Positions 34,099 to 42,958 of a DNA stretch of 52,252 nt are shown here, piece by piece (positions within the stretch are counted from its first letter, which is position 1; the number at the start of each line of letters is the position of its first letter). Source of the stretch: an uncultured Prevotella sp. (GTDB lineage: Bacteria; Bacteroidota; Bacteroidia; Bacteroidales; Bacteroidaceae); NCBI GenBank assembly GCA_958369755.1, contig CATXJC010000007.1, positions 1 through 52,252 on the forward strand. The letters are read 5' to 3'. The notes below the pieces were generated by a model. The model searched no databases, was not told where the DNA came from, and saw only the letters and a list, made by a program, of their open reading frames with translations. The position numbers were made by a program, and so were the translations under genes.

Positions 34099-35379
34099 AT
34101 GAGAAAGCTTTTTTTAGCAACCCTATTGTTGGGTTCAGCCCTTATGGTTAATGCCCAAAGTGGTACTAATTCGCCATACAGCCAGTATGGTCTTGGCATC
34201 TTGTCAGACCAAACTTCTGGTTTTAATCGCGGTATGAATGGAGTCGGTCTTGGCTTTCATGAGCATAATCAGGTAAACTATCTCAACCCTGCATCTTATG
34301 CTTCGATTGATTCGATGACTTTCATCCTTGATGCCGGTATCTCTGGTCAGGTGACAAATTTTGAAGAGAATGGTGTGAAGAAGAATGCCAACAACTCAAA
34401 TTTTGAGTATGTTGTTGCAGGCTTCCGCTTGCTGCCACATGTAGGTATGAGCTTCGGTATCATTCCTTTTACCAATGTTGGCTATAATTATTCTGCATCA
34501 GAATGGGTGAATGCTGACAAGGAAGCTTACTATACTAATACTTATTCCGGCGATGGTGGTTTGCATCAGGCATACATCGGTGCTGGTTGGGAACCGGTCA
34601 AGGGCTTGGCCGTAGGTGCCAACTTCTCATATCTCTGGGGTAGTATAGACAGAAGTGTATCAAACAGCTACAGCAATTCTTATTACAAGACCCTCACCCG
34701 TTACTATTCTATGCAGGTGAACAGCTATAAGGTTGATTTCGGTGTACAGTATACCCATCAGTTCTCAAAGAAAGATTGGGCTACTGTGGGTGTCACCTTC
34801 TCGCCAGGACATGGTCTAGGAGCTTCTGCTGATATGAAAATCATTTCTAATGATACCCAGAACGGTGTTACCGATACCACAGCTTACTCTATCGGCAAGG
34901 CTTACAAGTTGCCTACCATGATTGGTGCGGGTGTGATGTGGAATCATAACAACCAGTGGAAGGTTGGCTTTGATTACAGTCTGCAGAAGTGGGGTAGCTT
35001 GGGGTATCCTAGTTTCGATGGAACCAACTACGCCTTGAAAAATGGTATCTACAAGGATAGAAGCAAGTTCAATCTCGGTGCCCAGTATTGCTATGGAGAG
35101 CGCAGCCGTGCTTTCTTCAAGCGTGTTCAGTATCGTGTAGGTGCCAGCTACGCCACACCTTATTATAAGATGAATGGTGTTGATGGTCCGAAGGAAATCT
35201 CTGTAAGTGCCGGTTTCGGTATTCCTATCATGAACTCTTATAACAACCGCTCTATGCTGAATATAAGCGGTCAGTGGGTGAAGAGTTCGGCTAAGGATCT
35301 GATTAAGGAAAATTCTTTCCGTATCAATATCGGATTCACATTCAACGAGGATTGGTTTAAGAAGTGGAAGATGGATTAA
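34099..35379 (+). CDS. Outer-membrane beta-barrel protein, function unknown
   Basis: The 426-residue protein has a signal peptide (1-20, VNAQ) and begins GTNSPYSQYGLG, a hallmark of a Bacteroidales outer-membrane protein family. It continues with alternating hydrophobic and polar strands rich in Tyr, Gly and Asn, as in FadL/PorV-like barrels, and ends with an aromatic-containing strand (NEDWFKKWKMD). Transport of hydrophobic molecules is possible but unproven. The LptC gene follows after 43 bp, so the pair probably works in outer-membrane assembly. Confidence 0.8.
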   Translation: MRKLFLATLLLGSALMVNAQSGTNSPYSQYGLGILSDQTSGFNRGMNGVGLGFHEHNQVNYLNPASYASIDSMTFILDAGISGQVTNFEENGVKKNANNSNFEYVVAGFRLLPHVGMSFGIIPFTNVGYNYSASEWVNADKEAYYTNTYSGDGGLHQAYIGAGWEPVKGLAVGANFSYLWGSIDRSVSNSYSNSYYKTLTRYYSMQVNSYKVDFGVQYTHQFSKKDWATVGVTFSPGHGLGASADMKIISNDTQNGVTDTTAYSIGKAYKLPTMIGAGVMWNHNNQWKVGFDYSLQKWGSLGYPSFDGTNYALKNGIYKDRSKFNLGAQYCYGERSRAFFKRVQYRVGASYATPYYKMNGVDGPKEISVSAGFGIPIMNSYNNRSMLNISGQWVKSSAKDLIKENSFRINIGFTFNEDWFKKWKMD

Positions 35380-35390
35380 TCTTCCACTTA

Positions 35391-35436
35391 TATATAATAA
35401 TGTATAGAATCTCTATATAATAATGTATAGAATAAA
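35391..35436 (+). repeat. 23-bp tandem duplication over the lptC start
   Basis: TATATAATAATGTATAGAAT occurs at 35391-35410 and again at 35414-35433. The first copy has its own ATG (35400) and encodes MYRISI before a TAA at 35418-35420, 2 bp before the lptC ATG (35423). The result is a six-codon upstream ORF copied from the real start. Confidence 0.85.
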
Positions 35437-36088
35437 AGGCTCTTATGTTGTCGGTATCCTGATGTTCCTGATTTTGGCTGGTTGCCAGAATCAGGTAGAA
35501 CATACTGCGCCCGCCATCCGTCCGCAAGACTCGGTGGCGATGATGACGTCGTATGGTGTAAATACATTGGTAAGCGACTCGGGAGTTATGAAATATCGCA
35601 TCGTAACAGAACGGTGGGAGGTGAATACCAGCAAGAATCCATCTTTGTGGATCTTTGATAAGGGACTTTTGCTGGAGCAGTTTGATGAGAAATTCCATAT
35701 TAATAGTTATATCCAGTGTGATACAGCTTATTATTATGATCAGCAGAAGATATGGAAACTTTATGGTAGGGTGAGTATCCTGACCAAAGATGGTTTGCGC
35801 TTCAATAGTGAGCAACTTACCTGGGATCAGAATAAGCACGAATTGTCAAGTAACGTATTCAGTAAACTTGTTACTCCTGAAAGAACGCTACAGGGTTCTC
35901 ATTTTTGGAGTGATGAAAAGATGACGCGCTATTATGTGAGCAATTCGAAGGGTAGCTTTGAAAAGGGAGACCTGACAGGAGGTGGTGGTGCTGCCGATAC
36001 TTTGAGCAGCCAGCCTGATTCTGTCAAGAATAACTTCCGTCAGCCGGCTACACCAGTCAGAGCCACTACGATTCCTATCATGCACTAA
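35423..36088 (+). CDS. lptC: LPS export protein LptC
   Basis: LptC links the LptBFG ABC transporter to the periplasmic LptA bridge. The 221-residue product has a lipoprotein-type N-terminus (LILAGC, C21) and a beta-jellyroll body typical of Bacteroidetes LptC (YRIVTERWEVNT, WIFDKGLLLEQFDEKF, AYYYDQQKIWKLYGRV, ELTWDQ-like segment SEQLTWDQ). The C-terminal 30 residues are low-complexity (GGGGAADTLSSQPDS). It lies between the outer-membrane protein gene and the CNNM gene (19 bp). A duplicated start region may affect its translation. Confidence 0.88.
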   Translation: MYRIKGSYVVGILMFLILAGCQNQVEHTAPAIRPQDSVAMMTSYGVNTLVSDSGVMKYRIVTERWEVNTSKNPSLWIFDKGLLLEQFDEKFHINSYIQCDTAYYYDQQKIWKLYGRVSILTKDGLRFNSEQLTWDQNKHELSSNVFSKLVTPERTLQGSHFWSDEKMTRYYVSNSKGSFEKGDLTGGGGAADTLSSQPDSVKNNFRQPATPVRATTIPIMH

Positions 36089-36107
36089 TTAAAAAGAAAA
36101 AGATATA

Positions 36108-37379
36108 ATGAATGAACAGGTGGATATGAGTTTAGTCGTAGGCATTCTCATTACGATGGTCTTCTCAGCATTCTTCAGCGGAATGGAGATTGCCTTCGTC
36201 TCTTCCAACCGTATGTTGGCGGAGATGGATAAGGAGAAAAACGGCCTTACGCAACGACTGTTATCTTTGTTTTATAATCATCCGAATGGCTTTGTCAGTA
36301 CCATGCTCGTGGGCAACAATATAGCCCTTGTAGTTTATGGTATTCTGATAGCCCGTCTTTTCGACAATACGATTTTCGCAGGCTTTGATGCAGCCTTTAC
36401 GGTGCCTGCAGATACCATCCTGTCTACGCTGATAGTACTCTTTACAGGGGAGTTTCTGCCCAAGACGCTTTTCAAGTCTAACCCGAACCGCTTGCTTTCT
36501 ATCTTCAGTCCGATAGCTTATCTGTGCTATGTGGTATTGTGGCCTATCAGCAAGTTCAGTACTTTCTTGAGTAAGTGCCTGCTGCGTCTGGTGGGTATGA
36601 AGATGGATGCAGAGGGGACAGATGAAGGCTTTTCTAAGGTAGACCTTGATTATCTTGTGCAGTCAAGTATCGATAACGCTACCAATGAAGATGAAATTAA
36701 TGATGAGGTGAAGATATTCCAGAATGCCCTTGATTTCTCCGATACTAAAGTACGCGACTGTATGGTGCCCCGTACTGAGATTCAGGCTGTTGAAATGGAT
36801 ACTTCTCTCGAAGAACTGCAGCAGAAATTCATAGAGAGCGGTAATTCGAAAATCATTGTATATGAAGAGGATATAGACCATATTGCGGGATATATTCACA
36901 GTTCCGAACTGTTCCATCATCCTTCACGTTGGCAGGATCATATCCGTACACTTCCTTTTGTGCCTGAAACGATGCAGGCACAGAAACTGATGCAGACTTT
37001 TTTGCAGCAGAAAAAGTCCTTGGGTATCGTTGTAGATGAGTTTGGAGGTACCAGCGGTTTGGTGAGTCTGGAAGATATCGTTGAGGAAATCTTCGGAGAT
37101 ATAGAAGATGAGCACGATTCAGCCAAATATGTAGCTAAGAAAACCGATGATGGTGACTATCTCCTTTCTGCACGACTGGAGATTGACAAGGTGAACGATA
37201 TGTTTGGTCTTGAACTGCCGGAAAGTGATGAATATATGACTGTAGGCGGTTTGATATTGCATGAATATCAGAGTTTTCCTAAACTCAACGAGGTGATTAA
37301 GTTTGATAACTTTGAGTTCAAGATTATCAAGTCAACATCCCGTAAAATAGAGCTTGTTAAACTCCACATCATCAAATAG
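36108..37379 (+). CDS. CNNM/CorC-type membrane protein (DUF21-CBS)
   Basis: The 423-residue protein has a DUF21/CNNM transmembrane domain (about 8-190; SAFFSGMEIAFVSSN), two CBS domains (about 205-325; VRDCMVPRTEIQAVE, LGIVVDEFGGTSGLVSLED), and a C-terminal CorC/HlyC domain (about 340-423). Family members move Mg2+ or Na+; in Bacteroidetes relatives (GldE) act in gliding or lipoprotein export, which is unlikely in a non-motile gut species. I cannot tell the ion. It is in the outer-membrane operon. Confidence 0.88.
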   Translation: MNEQVDMSLVVGILITMVFSAFFSGMEIAFVSSNRMLAEMDKEKNGLTQRLLSLFYNHPNGFVSTMLVGNNIALVVYGILIARLFDNTIFAGFDAAFTVPADTILSTLIVLFTGEFLPKTLFKSNPNRLLSIFSPIAYLCYVVLWPISKFSTFLSKCLLRLVGMKMDAEGTDEGFSKVDLDYLVQSSIDNATNEDEINDEVKIFQNALDFSDTKVRDCMVPRTEIQAVEMDTSLEELQQKFIESGNSKIIVYEEDIDHIAGYIHSSELFHHPSRWQDHIRTLPFVPETMQAQKLMQTFLQQKKSLGIVVDEFGGTSGLVSLEDIVEEIFGDIEDEHDSAKYVAKKTDDGDYLLSARLEIDKVNDMFGLELPESDEYMTVGGLILHEYQSFPKLNEVIKFDNFEFKIIKSTSRKIELVKLHIIK

Positions 37380-37387
37380 CTGAGCAG

Positions 37388-37452
37388 GAAAAGGGAATTT
37401 TTTGCTTTTTTTGAGGTAATAGTCAAAAAAGATAGCAAAAAATTCCCTTTTC
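37388..37452. terminator. Long inverted repeat, likely terminator of the lptC run
   Basis: A 27-base left arm starting GAAAAGGGAATTTTTTGC pairs with the right arm (37423-37452) with only a 3-base bulge. It sits directly after the CNNM stop and before the ppiD promoter. Confidence 0.65.
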
Positions 37453-37466
37453 TCGTATTATTTTTG

Positions 37467-37474
37467 TATTTTTG
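37467..37474 (+). promoter_or_regulatory. -7 box of the PpiD-like gene
   Basis: TATTTTTG at 37467-37474, about 80 bp before the ATG. The -33 position falls in the inverted repeat and has no TTTG. Confidence 0.5.
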
Positions 37475-37555
37475 CAGACAATTGGCTACTAGCATCAAAA
37501 GTGGTTCAATCTAAACTTAGGAAAAAATAAAAATAATAATAATAATTAAAACGTA

Positions 37556-39706
37556 ATGGCAGCATTAGGAACAATTAGAAAAAGAGGCGTGATACTGGTT
37601 TGTATCATCAGTTTCGGCCTTTTCGCCTTTATTGCCGAGGAAGCTTTCCGCTCTTGCGATTCAGCAAAGAATAATGAGCGCCAGCAGATTGGTGAAGTTT
37701 TGGGCGAAAAAATCAGCGTGCAGGATTTCCAGAAGCTCGTTGATGAGTATTCAGAAGTTATTAAAATGCAACAGGGGCAGGAAAATCTTCCTGAAGAGCA
37801 GATGAATCAGGTGAAGGATATGGTATGGAATACATACATCCAGAACCAGATTATCGCTAAGGAAGCTAGCAAGTTGGGTCTCACTGTGACCGACGAAGAG
37901 CTTCAGGACATCTTGAAGACAGGTACTAACCCTATGCTTCAGCAGACTCCTTTCGTTAATCAGCAGACAGGTCGTTTCGATGCATCTTCTCTCCAGAAGT
38001 TCTTGGCAGACTACAAGGCACAGAAGGCTAATCCATCTGCTAACGCACAGATGATGGATCAGTATACCAAGATTTACAACTACTGGTCATTCATCGAGAA
38101 GACTCTCCGCCAGCAGACTTTGGCTCAGAAGTATCAGGCTCTTCTCGCCGGTTGCTTCCTGTCAAACCCTGTAGAGGCAAAGATGGCTTTCAAGGAGGAG
38201 AATGAAGAGAGCCAGATTCAGTTGGCTGCTTTCCCTTACTCTGACATCCAGGATGATAAGGTAAAGATTTCTGAAAGCGATCTGAAGGCTAAGTATGATG
38301 AGATCAAGGCACGCTTCAAACAGCCTGTTGAGAGCCGCGACATCAAGTTCGTTGATATCGAGGTTCAGGCTTCAAATGCAGACCGTGCTGCTCTTAACAA
38401 GGAATTTGCAGGTTATCACTCACAGTTGGCTGCTGCAGCAGATCCTACAGAGGTTGTACGTAAGTCAGCTTCTACTGTAGCTTATCTTGGTATTCCTGTT
38501 TCAAAGGATGCTTTCCCACGTGATATCGCTGCTCAGCTCGATTCTATGGCTGTAGGTTCTACTTCTGCTGTTAAGGCTAATGCTGGTGACAATACATTGA
38601 ATATCGTTAAGTTGGTAGCTAAGCAGGAATTGCCTGATTCAGTACAGTATCGTGTTATTCAGGTTGCTGCTAACTCAGTAGCTGAGGCTAAGACTAAGGC
38701 AGATTCTATTCAGGGCGCTATTGCCGGTGGTGCTGATTTCGAGGCTATTGCTAAGAAGTATGGCCAGACTGGTGACAAGGCTTGGATGACTACTAAGCAG
38801 TATGAGTATGCTCAGTCTATGGATAAGGACAACAAGACATTCATCAATACATTGAATACTGCAGCAGTTAACTCTTTGAACCAGCTTCAGTTGGGTCAGG
38901 GATATGTAGTTCTTCAGGTTCTTGACCGCAAGGCAATGGTCAGCAAGTATACTGCTGCCGTTATCAAGAAGCCTATCGACTTCTCGCAGGGTACTTATCG
39001 TACAGCTTACAACAAGTTCTCTAGTTTCGTAAGTGCTAATCCTAAGTCAGAGGATCTCTTGAAGAATGCAGCTAAGGAAGGTTACAAGGTTCAGGACTTG
39101 AAGGATATTACAACTTCTGTTCACTATGTAGCAAACATCCATTCTACACGCGAGGCTTTGAAGTGGATCTTCGATAGCAAGGAGGGTGAGATTTCACCTC
39201 TCTATGAGTGTGGTGACAACAACCACCTGTTGGTTGTGGTTCTTGATAAGATTCATCATATCGGTTATCGTGATTTGAATGATGCAGTTGTCAAGGAGAC
39301 TGTTAAGGCAGAGGTGCTCAAGGATAAGAAGGCTGAGATGATTGAGGCTAAGTTGAATGGTGTTAAGAACATCGCAGCTGCTAAGGCTAAGGGTGGTAAG
39401 GTTTCTTCTGTAAACCAGATTACTTTCGCTGCTCCTGTATTCATCGCAGCTACTGGTGCTAGTGAGCCAGCTCTCTCTGGTGCTGTTGCAGGTACTAAGA
39501 AGGGTGCTTTCTCTGCTCATGCTGTGAAGGGTAACGCTGGTGTTTATCTCTTCCAGGTTACTAACAAGACTAACCGTCCTGTTAAGTACGATGACAAGAC
39601 ATACGAGCAGAAGTGCCGCCAGAAGGCTATGCAGTATGCAGGTAACTTCATGAACGAGCTTTATCTGAACGCTCATGTAGTAGATAACCGCTACTTGTTC
39701 TTCTAA
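37556..39706 (+). CDS. PpiD/SurA-like peptidylprolyl isomerase
   Basis: The 716-residue foldase is anchored by an N-terminal helix (about 12-28, GVILVCIISFGLFAFIAE). It continues with a SurA/PpiD-like N-domain (about 40-210), then a parvulin domain (about 345-450; SVQYRVIQVAANSVAEAKTK, ADFEAIAKKYGQTGDKAWM). A second weaker parvulin-like segment follows (about 520-600). It would help fold proteins leaving the Sec channel. Ala and Gln are frequent. It has its own promoter after a long inverted repeat and is convergent with the HAD gene. The codon bias suggests high expression. Confidence 0.9.
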   Translation: MAALGTIRKRGVILVCIISFGLFAFIAEEAFRSCDSAKNNERQQIGEVLGEKISVQDFQKLVDEYSEVIKMQQGQENLPEEQMNQVKDMVWNTYIQNQIIAKEASKLGLTVTDEELQDILKTGTNPMLQQTPFVNQQTGRFDASSLQKFLADYKAQKANPSANAQMMDQYTKIYNYWSFIEKTLRQQTLAQKYQALLAGCFLSNPVEAKMAFKEENEESQIQLAAFPYSDIQDDKVKISESDLKAKYDEIKARFKQPVESRDIKFVDIEVQASNADRAALNKEFAGYHSQLAAAADPTEVVRKSASTVAYLGIPVSKDAFPRDIAAQLDSMAVGSTSAVKANAGDNTLNIVKLVAKQELPDSVQYRVIQVAANSVAEAKTKADSIQGAIAGGADFEAIAKKYGQTGDKAWMTTKQYEYAQSMDKDNKTFINTLNTAAVNSLNQLQLGQGYVVLQVLDRKAMVSKYTAAVIKKPIDFSQGTYRTAYNKFSSFVSANPKSEDLLKNAAKEGYKVQDLKDITTSVHYVANIHSTREALKWIFDSKEGEISPLYECGDNNHLLVVVLDKIHHIGYRDLNDAVVKETVKAEVLKDKKAEMIEAKLNGVKNIAAAKAKGGKVSSVNQITFAAPVFIAATGASEPALSGAVAGTKKGAFSAHAVKGNAGVYLFQVTNKTNRPVKYDDKTYEQKCRQKAMQYAGNFMNELYLNAHVVDNRYLFF

Positions 39707-39728
39707 TTCAGACTAGTAAATTCATTCC

Positions 39729-39780
39729 AATAAATAAAAAAGGTGTATTGCCAATGAGCAATACACCTTTTTTATTTATT
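39729..39780. terminator. Bidirectional terminator between ppiD-like and HAD genes
   Basis: AATAAATAAAAAAGGTGTAT and the complementary arm surround the loop CCAATGAG (22-bp stem). T-tracts on both sides suit both convergent genes. Confidence 0.9.
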
Positions 39781-39838
39781 GGGATATCTTTTATTGTATC
39801 TATTATGATATCTTTTGGAGAAATATCTTCTTTATCTG

Positions 39839-40267
39839 TTATCTGCGGCTCCACCAATGTTTCTTTTTAGGAGCTTCCTGCTGTTCACCGAACTTCTGTT
39901 TCAGTACTCTGCGATAACTGGTATGGTTGGTGATAATCTGATAAATCTCCCCCCAATCAGGCAAACCGCCGATACCTCGGTCGTCAATGAACCAGTCGGC
40001 TTTGAGCTTGCGGGAGAAGTGGTTATTGTTCTCCAGACTCTCTTCAGGATAATCCTTGTTTACAGCCCAGAATTCAACTCCTCTTTCTCTACACCATTCT
40101 ACTGCCTCGTCCAGGAGTTTTCCTTCGCGTACGCTCCATAGAATAAGCTTGTGGTGGTCTCTAATCAACATCTTTAATGTTTCTGTGGCGAAAGGTAGCT
40201 CTGTACCAATCTTCGGGTACTCGTGGGTTACGATTGTACCATCAAAATCTACTGCAATTGTTGCCAT
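39839..40267 (-). CDS. BT0820-type HAD phosphatase
   Basis: The 142-residue protein carries the HAD motif I VDFDGTI (D7, D9), a Ser-containing motif II (LILWSVREG), and DWFIDDRG as the acidic motif IV. There is no large cap. It matches the small phosphatase family named after B. thetaiotaomicron BT0820; the natural substrate is not known. A hairpin at 40292-40327 separates it from the upstream tyrosine autokinase gene. Confidence 0.85.
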   Translation of the reverse strand: MATIAVDFDGTIVTHEYPKIGTELPFATETLKMLIRDHHKLILWSVREGKLLDEAVEWCRERGVEFWAVNKDYPEESLENNNHFSRKLKADWFIDDRGIGGLPDWGEIYQIITNHTSYRRVLKQKFGEQQEAPKKKHWWSRR

Positions 40268-40291
40268 ATAGTCTTAATGTTTTTAAAATCT

Positions 40292-40327
40292 AAAAGAGTC
40301 TTCCTATCTGGATAGAAAGACTCTTTT
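40292..40327 (-). terminator. Terminator of the tyrosine autokinase gene
   Basis: AAAAGAGTCTT pairs with AAGACTCTTTT, with an inner CTATC/GATAG stem. On the minus strand the run TTTTAGATTTT follows, 24 bp after the stop codon. Confidence 0.8.
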
Positions 40328-40350
40328 CTTTGTTGTATGTATGTTCTTGA

Positions 40351-42894
40351 TTACTTCTTGATACTGTTGTCGTTGGCATTGCCATAGTGGCTGTTGCTAT
40401 AGTTACCATAGCTGCCATACTGACCATAAGTTCCATATTTGCCATACTTGCCGTATGATCCATAAGAACCATAGTTGCCATATTTGCCATATTTGCCGTA
40501 CTTACCAACACCATAATAGAAGCTGTGCTTCTTCTTAGAGAGGTCGACGCCATTGAGTACTAAGCACATGTTAGGCAATTTATTCTCGGCTTTCAAACCA
40601 TTGATCATGCCGAAACTAGCCTTTGGAGTATAATCTGCGCGGCAGACGTATACACAGAGATTAGCCAGACGTCCAAGCTGCAAGCTGTCGTTTACAAGAC
40701 CTACAGGAGCCGTATCGAGGATAACATAGTCGTAATGTTCCTTCAACTGACTGATAATGTCGTCAAGGCTTGCTCTGGTTACTAACTCTCCTGGGTTAGG
40801 AGGAACAGGACCAGCCATAAGGAGGTCGAGTTTACTGTTGACACCCGAAGAGAGAATCTGTTTCTGAATGTCATCCCATGTATTATGGTCGTGTACAATC
40901 AGATTGGTGATACCATTATGGTGGTTGTCAATCTCGAAGAGCTCTGCCAGACGTGGCTTGCGGATATCCAGACCTACCATGATAACCTTCTTGCCCAGCA
41001 AGGCGAGCGAGATACCGATATTGGATGCCACGAATGTTTTACCTTCACCTGATGTAGAAGAGGTAAACATCATTACCTTCTCACCCTCTTTCAGCATAAA
41101 CTGAATATTGGTACGCAGGCCACGGAAAATCTCCTCCATCAGGTTGTTTACATTCTGGTGAACCACAATGTCAGCCTTTCCTTCCTTCTTGGCAGCGTCG
41201 CTTGCCACAGGAATATCGGCAATGACAGGTATCTGAGTGAGTTTCATCACGTCTTCATGTCCCTCAATCTTGTACTTGAAGAATTCTCTCAGGAAGAGGA
41301 TGCCGGCAGGGATTGCAATACCCAGTACCAGTGCTATCAGCATAATGATAGGATTCTTAGGACTAACCTTTCCTTCCAATGAAGGAGCATCGATAACCTT
41401 ACCCTTGTCTGCCGTTGCTGCTAGCGAAATGGAGTTTTCCTCACGTTTCTGAAGAAGCATCAGGTAAAGACCAGATTTTACTTCCTGCTGGCGACCAATC
41501 TGTGTAAGAACTCGCTCTTGTTCTGGCGAGTTACCTATCTGGTTGGCATACATGGCAGCTTGTTTGGCTATGCTGTTACGCTGGATTTCCATACCTAGCT
41601 TAGCCTGGCGCATGGCACGCTTGATAGATGTTGTGAGTGCATCCAACTGTGCGGTCAGAGGAGTTATTGTAGGAGAAGTCTCGCTGGCTGCATGCAAGGC
41701 GTTGTTGCGATCCAGGGCTATTTTGTTGTACTGGTTGATGAGTTCTGTTGAACTTTCATCAGTCAGACCTACGTTTGATGGGATAGGCTGATATCTGTTG
41801 CCTGGTTCGTTCATGTATTTGCCAAGCTCATTCAGAAGTTCAACCTGTGTGTTGGCCTCCTGGAGTTTCTGGGCGTATGTGTCTGAGTTAGCGATGGCAG
41901 CTGTTGCGTTGAGCTTCATCTCTACAACATTGTTACGCTTCTTGTAGCTTTCGAGCTGGCCTTCTGTATTGCCCAGTTCGTTGTTGATCTTCTCCAGACG
42001 CTGGTTGATGAACTGTTCTGTGCGGAAAGAAATTTCATTCTTGTCCTCGTTGGCCTGGCGGTTATAAACATTTACCAGAGTTCTCAGATAGTCGATGCTG
42101 CGCTGAGGATCTTCATCTTTCATCACCAGTTCGGCTATGGTTGTAGTCTTTGAAGTCTGGCTGACAGTCAGTGCTTTTGTATAGCCCTTAGCCGCCATTT
42201 CTGGTGACACGATAATCACCTTCAGGCTCTCACCGTCTTTTAAAGCGTATTTGCCGTTCTGAGTGAAGTAGAGGGTTCCTACACGTGTATTGATGCTTGC
42301 TGGCAGACCAGCTAAAGTCTTTTCAATCTTTACTGGATCCTTCTGATAGGAAAAGGCATCTACAGGTATGTAGTATGAACCTGTTACCTGATACTGGCTG
42401 CCAGTTTTCTCTATAAGAAGCTTGATAGGAGCATTCAGCTTCTTGAGATGAGCCAGGTCTAAGTCAACGCTGACTTCCTGCTCTTTATAGACTAACTGAT
42501 CCCTGAAGGTTCCTTTATGGTAATAGTTCACGTAGCATTTCATGTCTACTACAGCCTGGTTAGCCAAGTCTTGAGCCGAAAGAATTTCAATCTCATTGTC
42601 TATACCGTTTGAGTTTGAAATAAAACCGAGGTTTGCAGCATTCTGAATCATGCTGTTACCCATTCCTCTGTTCTTTCTCTGGTCGTCATCCTTTATCAGT
42701 ACCTTGGCGGTTGCCTGGTATTGCGGTCTTGCATGGCGTATGTAGAGATATCCCAATCCCAAACATACAATGAGTGATAGAACGAACCATTTCCAGTTGA
42801 GGATAAGAGTAGAATAAATCAGCTGGAAGTCAATAGATGACTTCTCTTCTTGCTCTTGGTCACGTCCCAAATCAAAGTTCTTTGTTTCTTCCAT
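40351..42894 (-). CDS. Wzz/Wzc-type polysaccharide tyrosine autokinase
   Basis: The 847-residue protein controls capsule or exopolysaccharide chain length. It has a Wzz domain with two membrane helices (about 31-51 and 515-535), a long coiled-coil region (about 290-480), and a BY-kinase domain: Walker A SSTSGEGKT (612-620), A' VIMVGLDIRKP (637-647), and B YVILDTAP (723-730). The C-terminus (794-837) has 11 successive xYG triplets, giving 15 Tyr in total with neighbours, the site where such kinases phosphorylate themselves. RfbA lies 64 bp upstream. No polymerase or flippase genes are within the window. Confidence 0.93.
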   Translation of the reverse strand: MEETKNFDLGRDQEQEEKSSIDFQLIYSTLILNWKWFVLSLIVCLGLGYLYIRHARPQYQATAKVLIKDDDQRKNRGMGNSMIQNAANLGFISNSNGIDNEIEILSAQDLANQAVVDMKCYVNYYHKGTFRDQLVYKEQEVSVDLDLAHLKKLNAPIKLLIEKTGSQYQVTGSYYIPVDAFSYQKDPVKIEKTLAGLPASINTRVGTLYFTQNGKYALKDGESLKVIIVSPEMAAKGYTKALTVSQTSKTTTIAELVMKDEDPQRSIDYLRTLVNVYNRQANEDKNEISFRTEQFINQRLEKINNELGNTEGQLESYKKRNNVVEMKLNATAAIANSDTYAQKLQEANTQVELLNELGKYMNEPGNRYQPIPSNVGLTDESSTELINQYNKIALDRNNALHAASETSPTITPLTAQLDALTTSIKRAMRQAKLGMEIQRNSIAKQAAMYANQIGNSPEQERVLTQIGRQQEVKSGLYLMLLQKREENSISLAATADKGKVIDAPSLEGKVSPKNPIIMLIALVLGIAIPAGILFLREFFKYKIEGHEDVMKLTQIPVIADIPVASDAAKKEGKADIVVHQNVNNLMEEIFRGLRTNIQFMLKEGEKVMMFTSSTSGEGKTFVASNIGISLALLGKKVIMVGLDIRKPRLAELFEIDNHHNGITNLIVHDHNTWDDIQKQILSSGVNSKLDLLMAGPVPPNPGELVTRASLDDIISQLKEHYDYVILDTAPVGLVNDSLQLGRLANLCVYVCRADYTPKASFGMINGLKAENKLPNMCLVLNGVDLSKKKHSFYYGVGKYGKYGKYGNYGSYGSYGKYGKYGTYGQYGSYGNYSNSHYGNANDNSIKK
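40384..40515 (-). repeat. Gly-Tyr triplet repeat in the autokinase tail
   Basis: The DNA has a 9-bp-like period and encodes KYG, NYG, SYG, TYG and QYG units at residues 794-837. It may vary in copy number through slippage. Confidence 0.85.
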
Positions 42895-42958
42895 TATTTT
42901 ATATTCTATTGTGTTTACACCTTTTTATATTCGTATAAGATAAATGATAGAATCTGTG

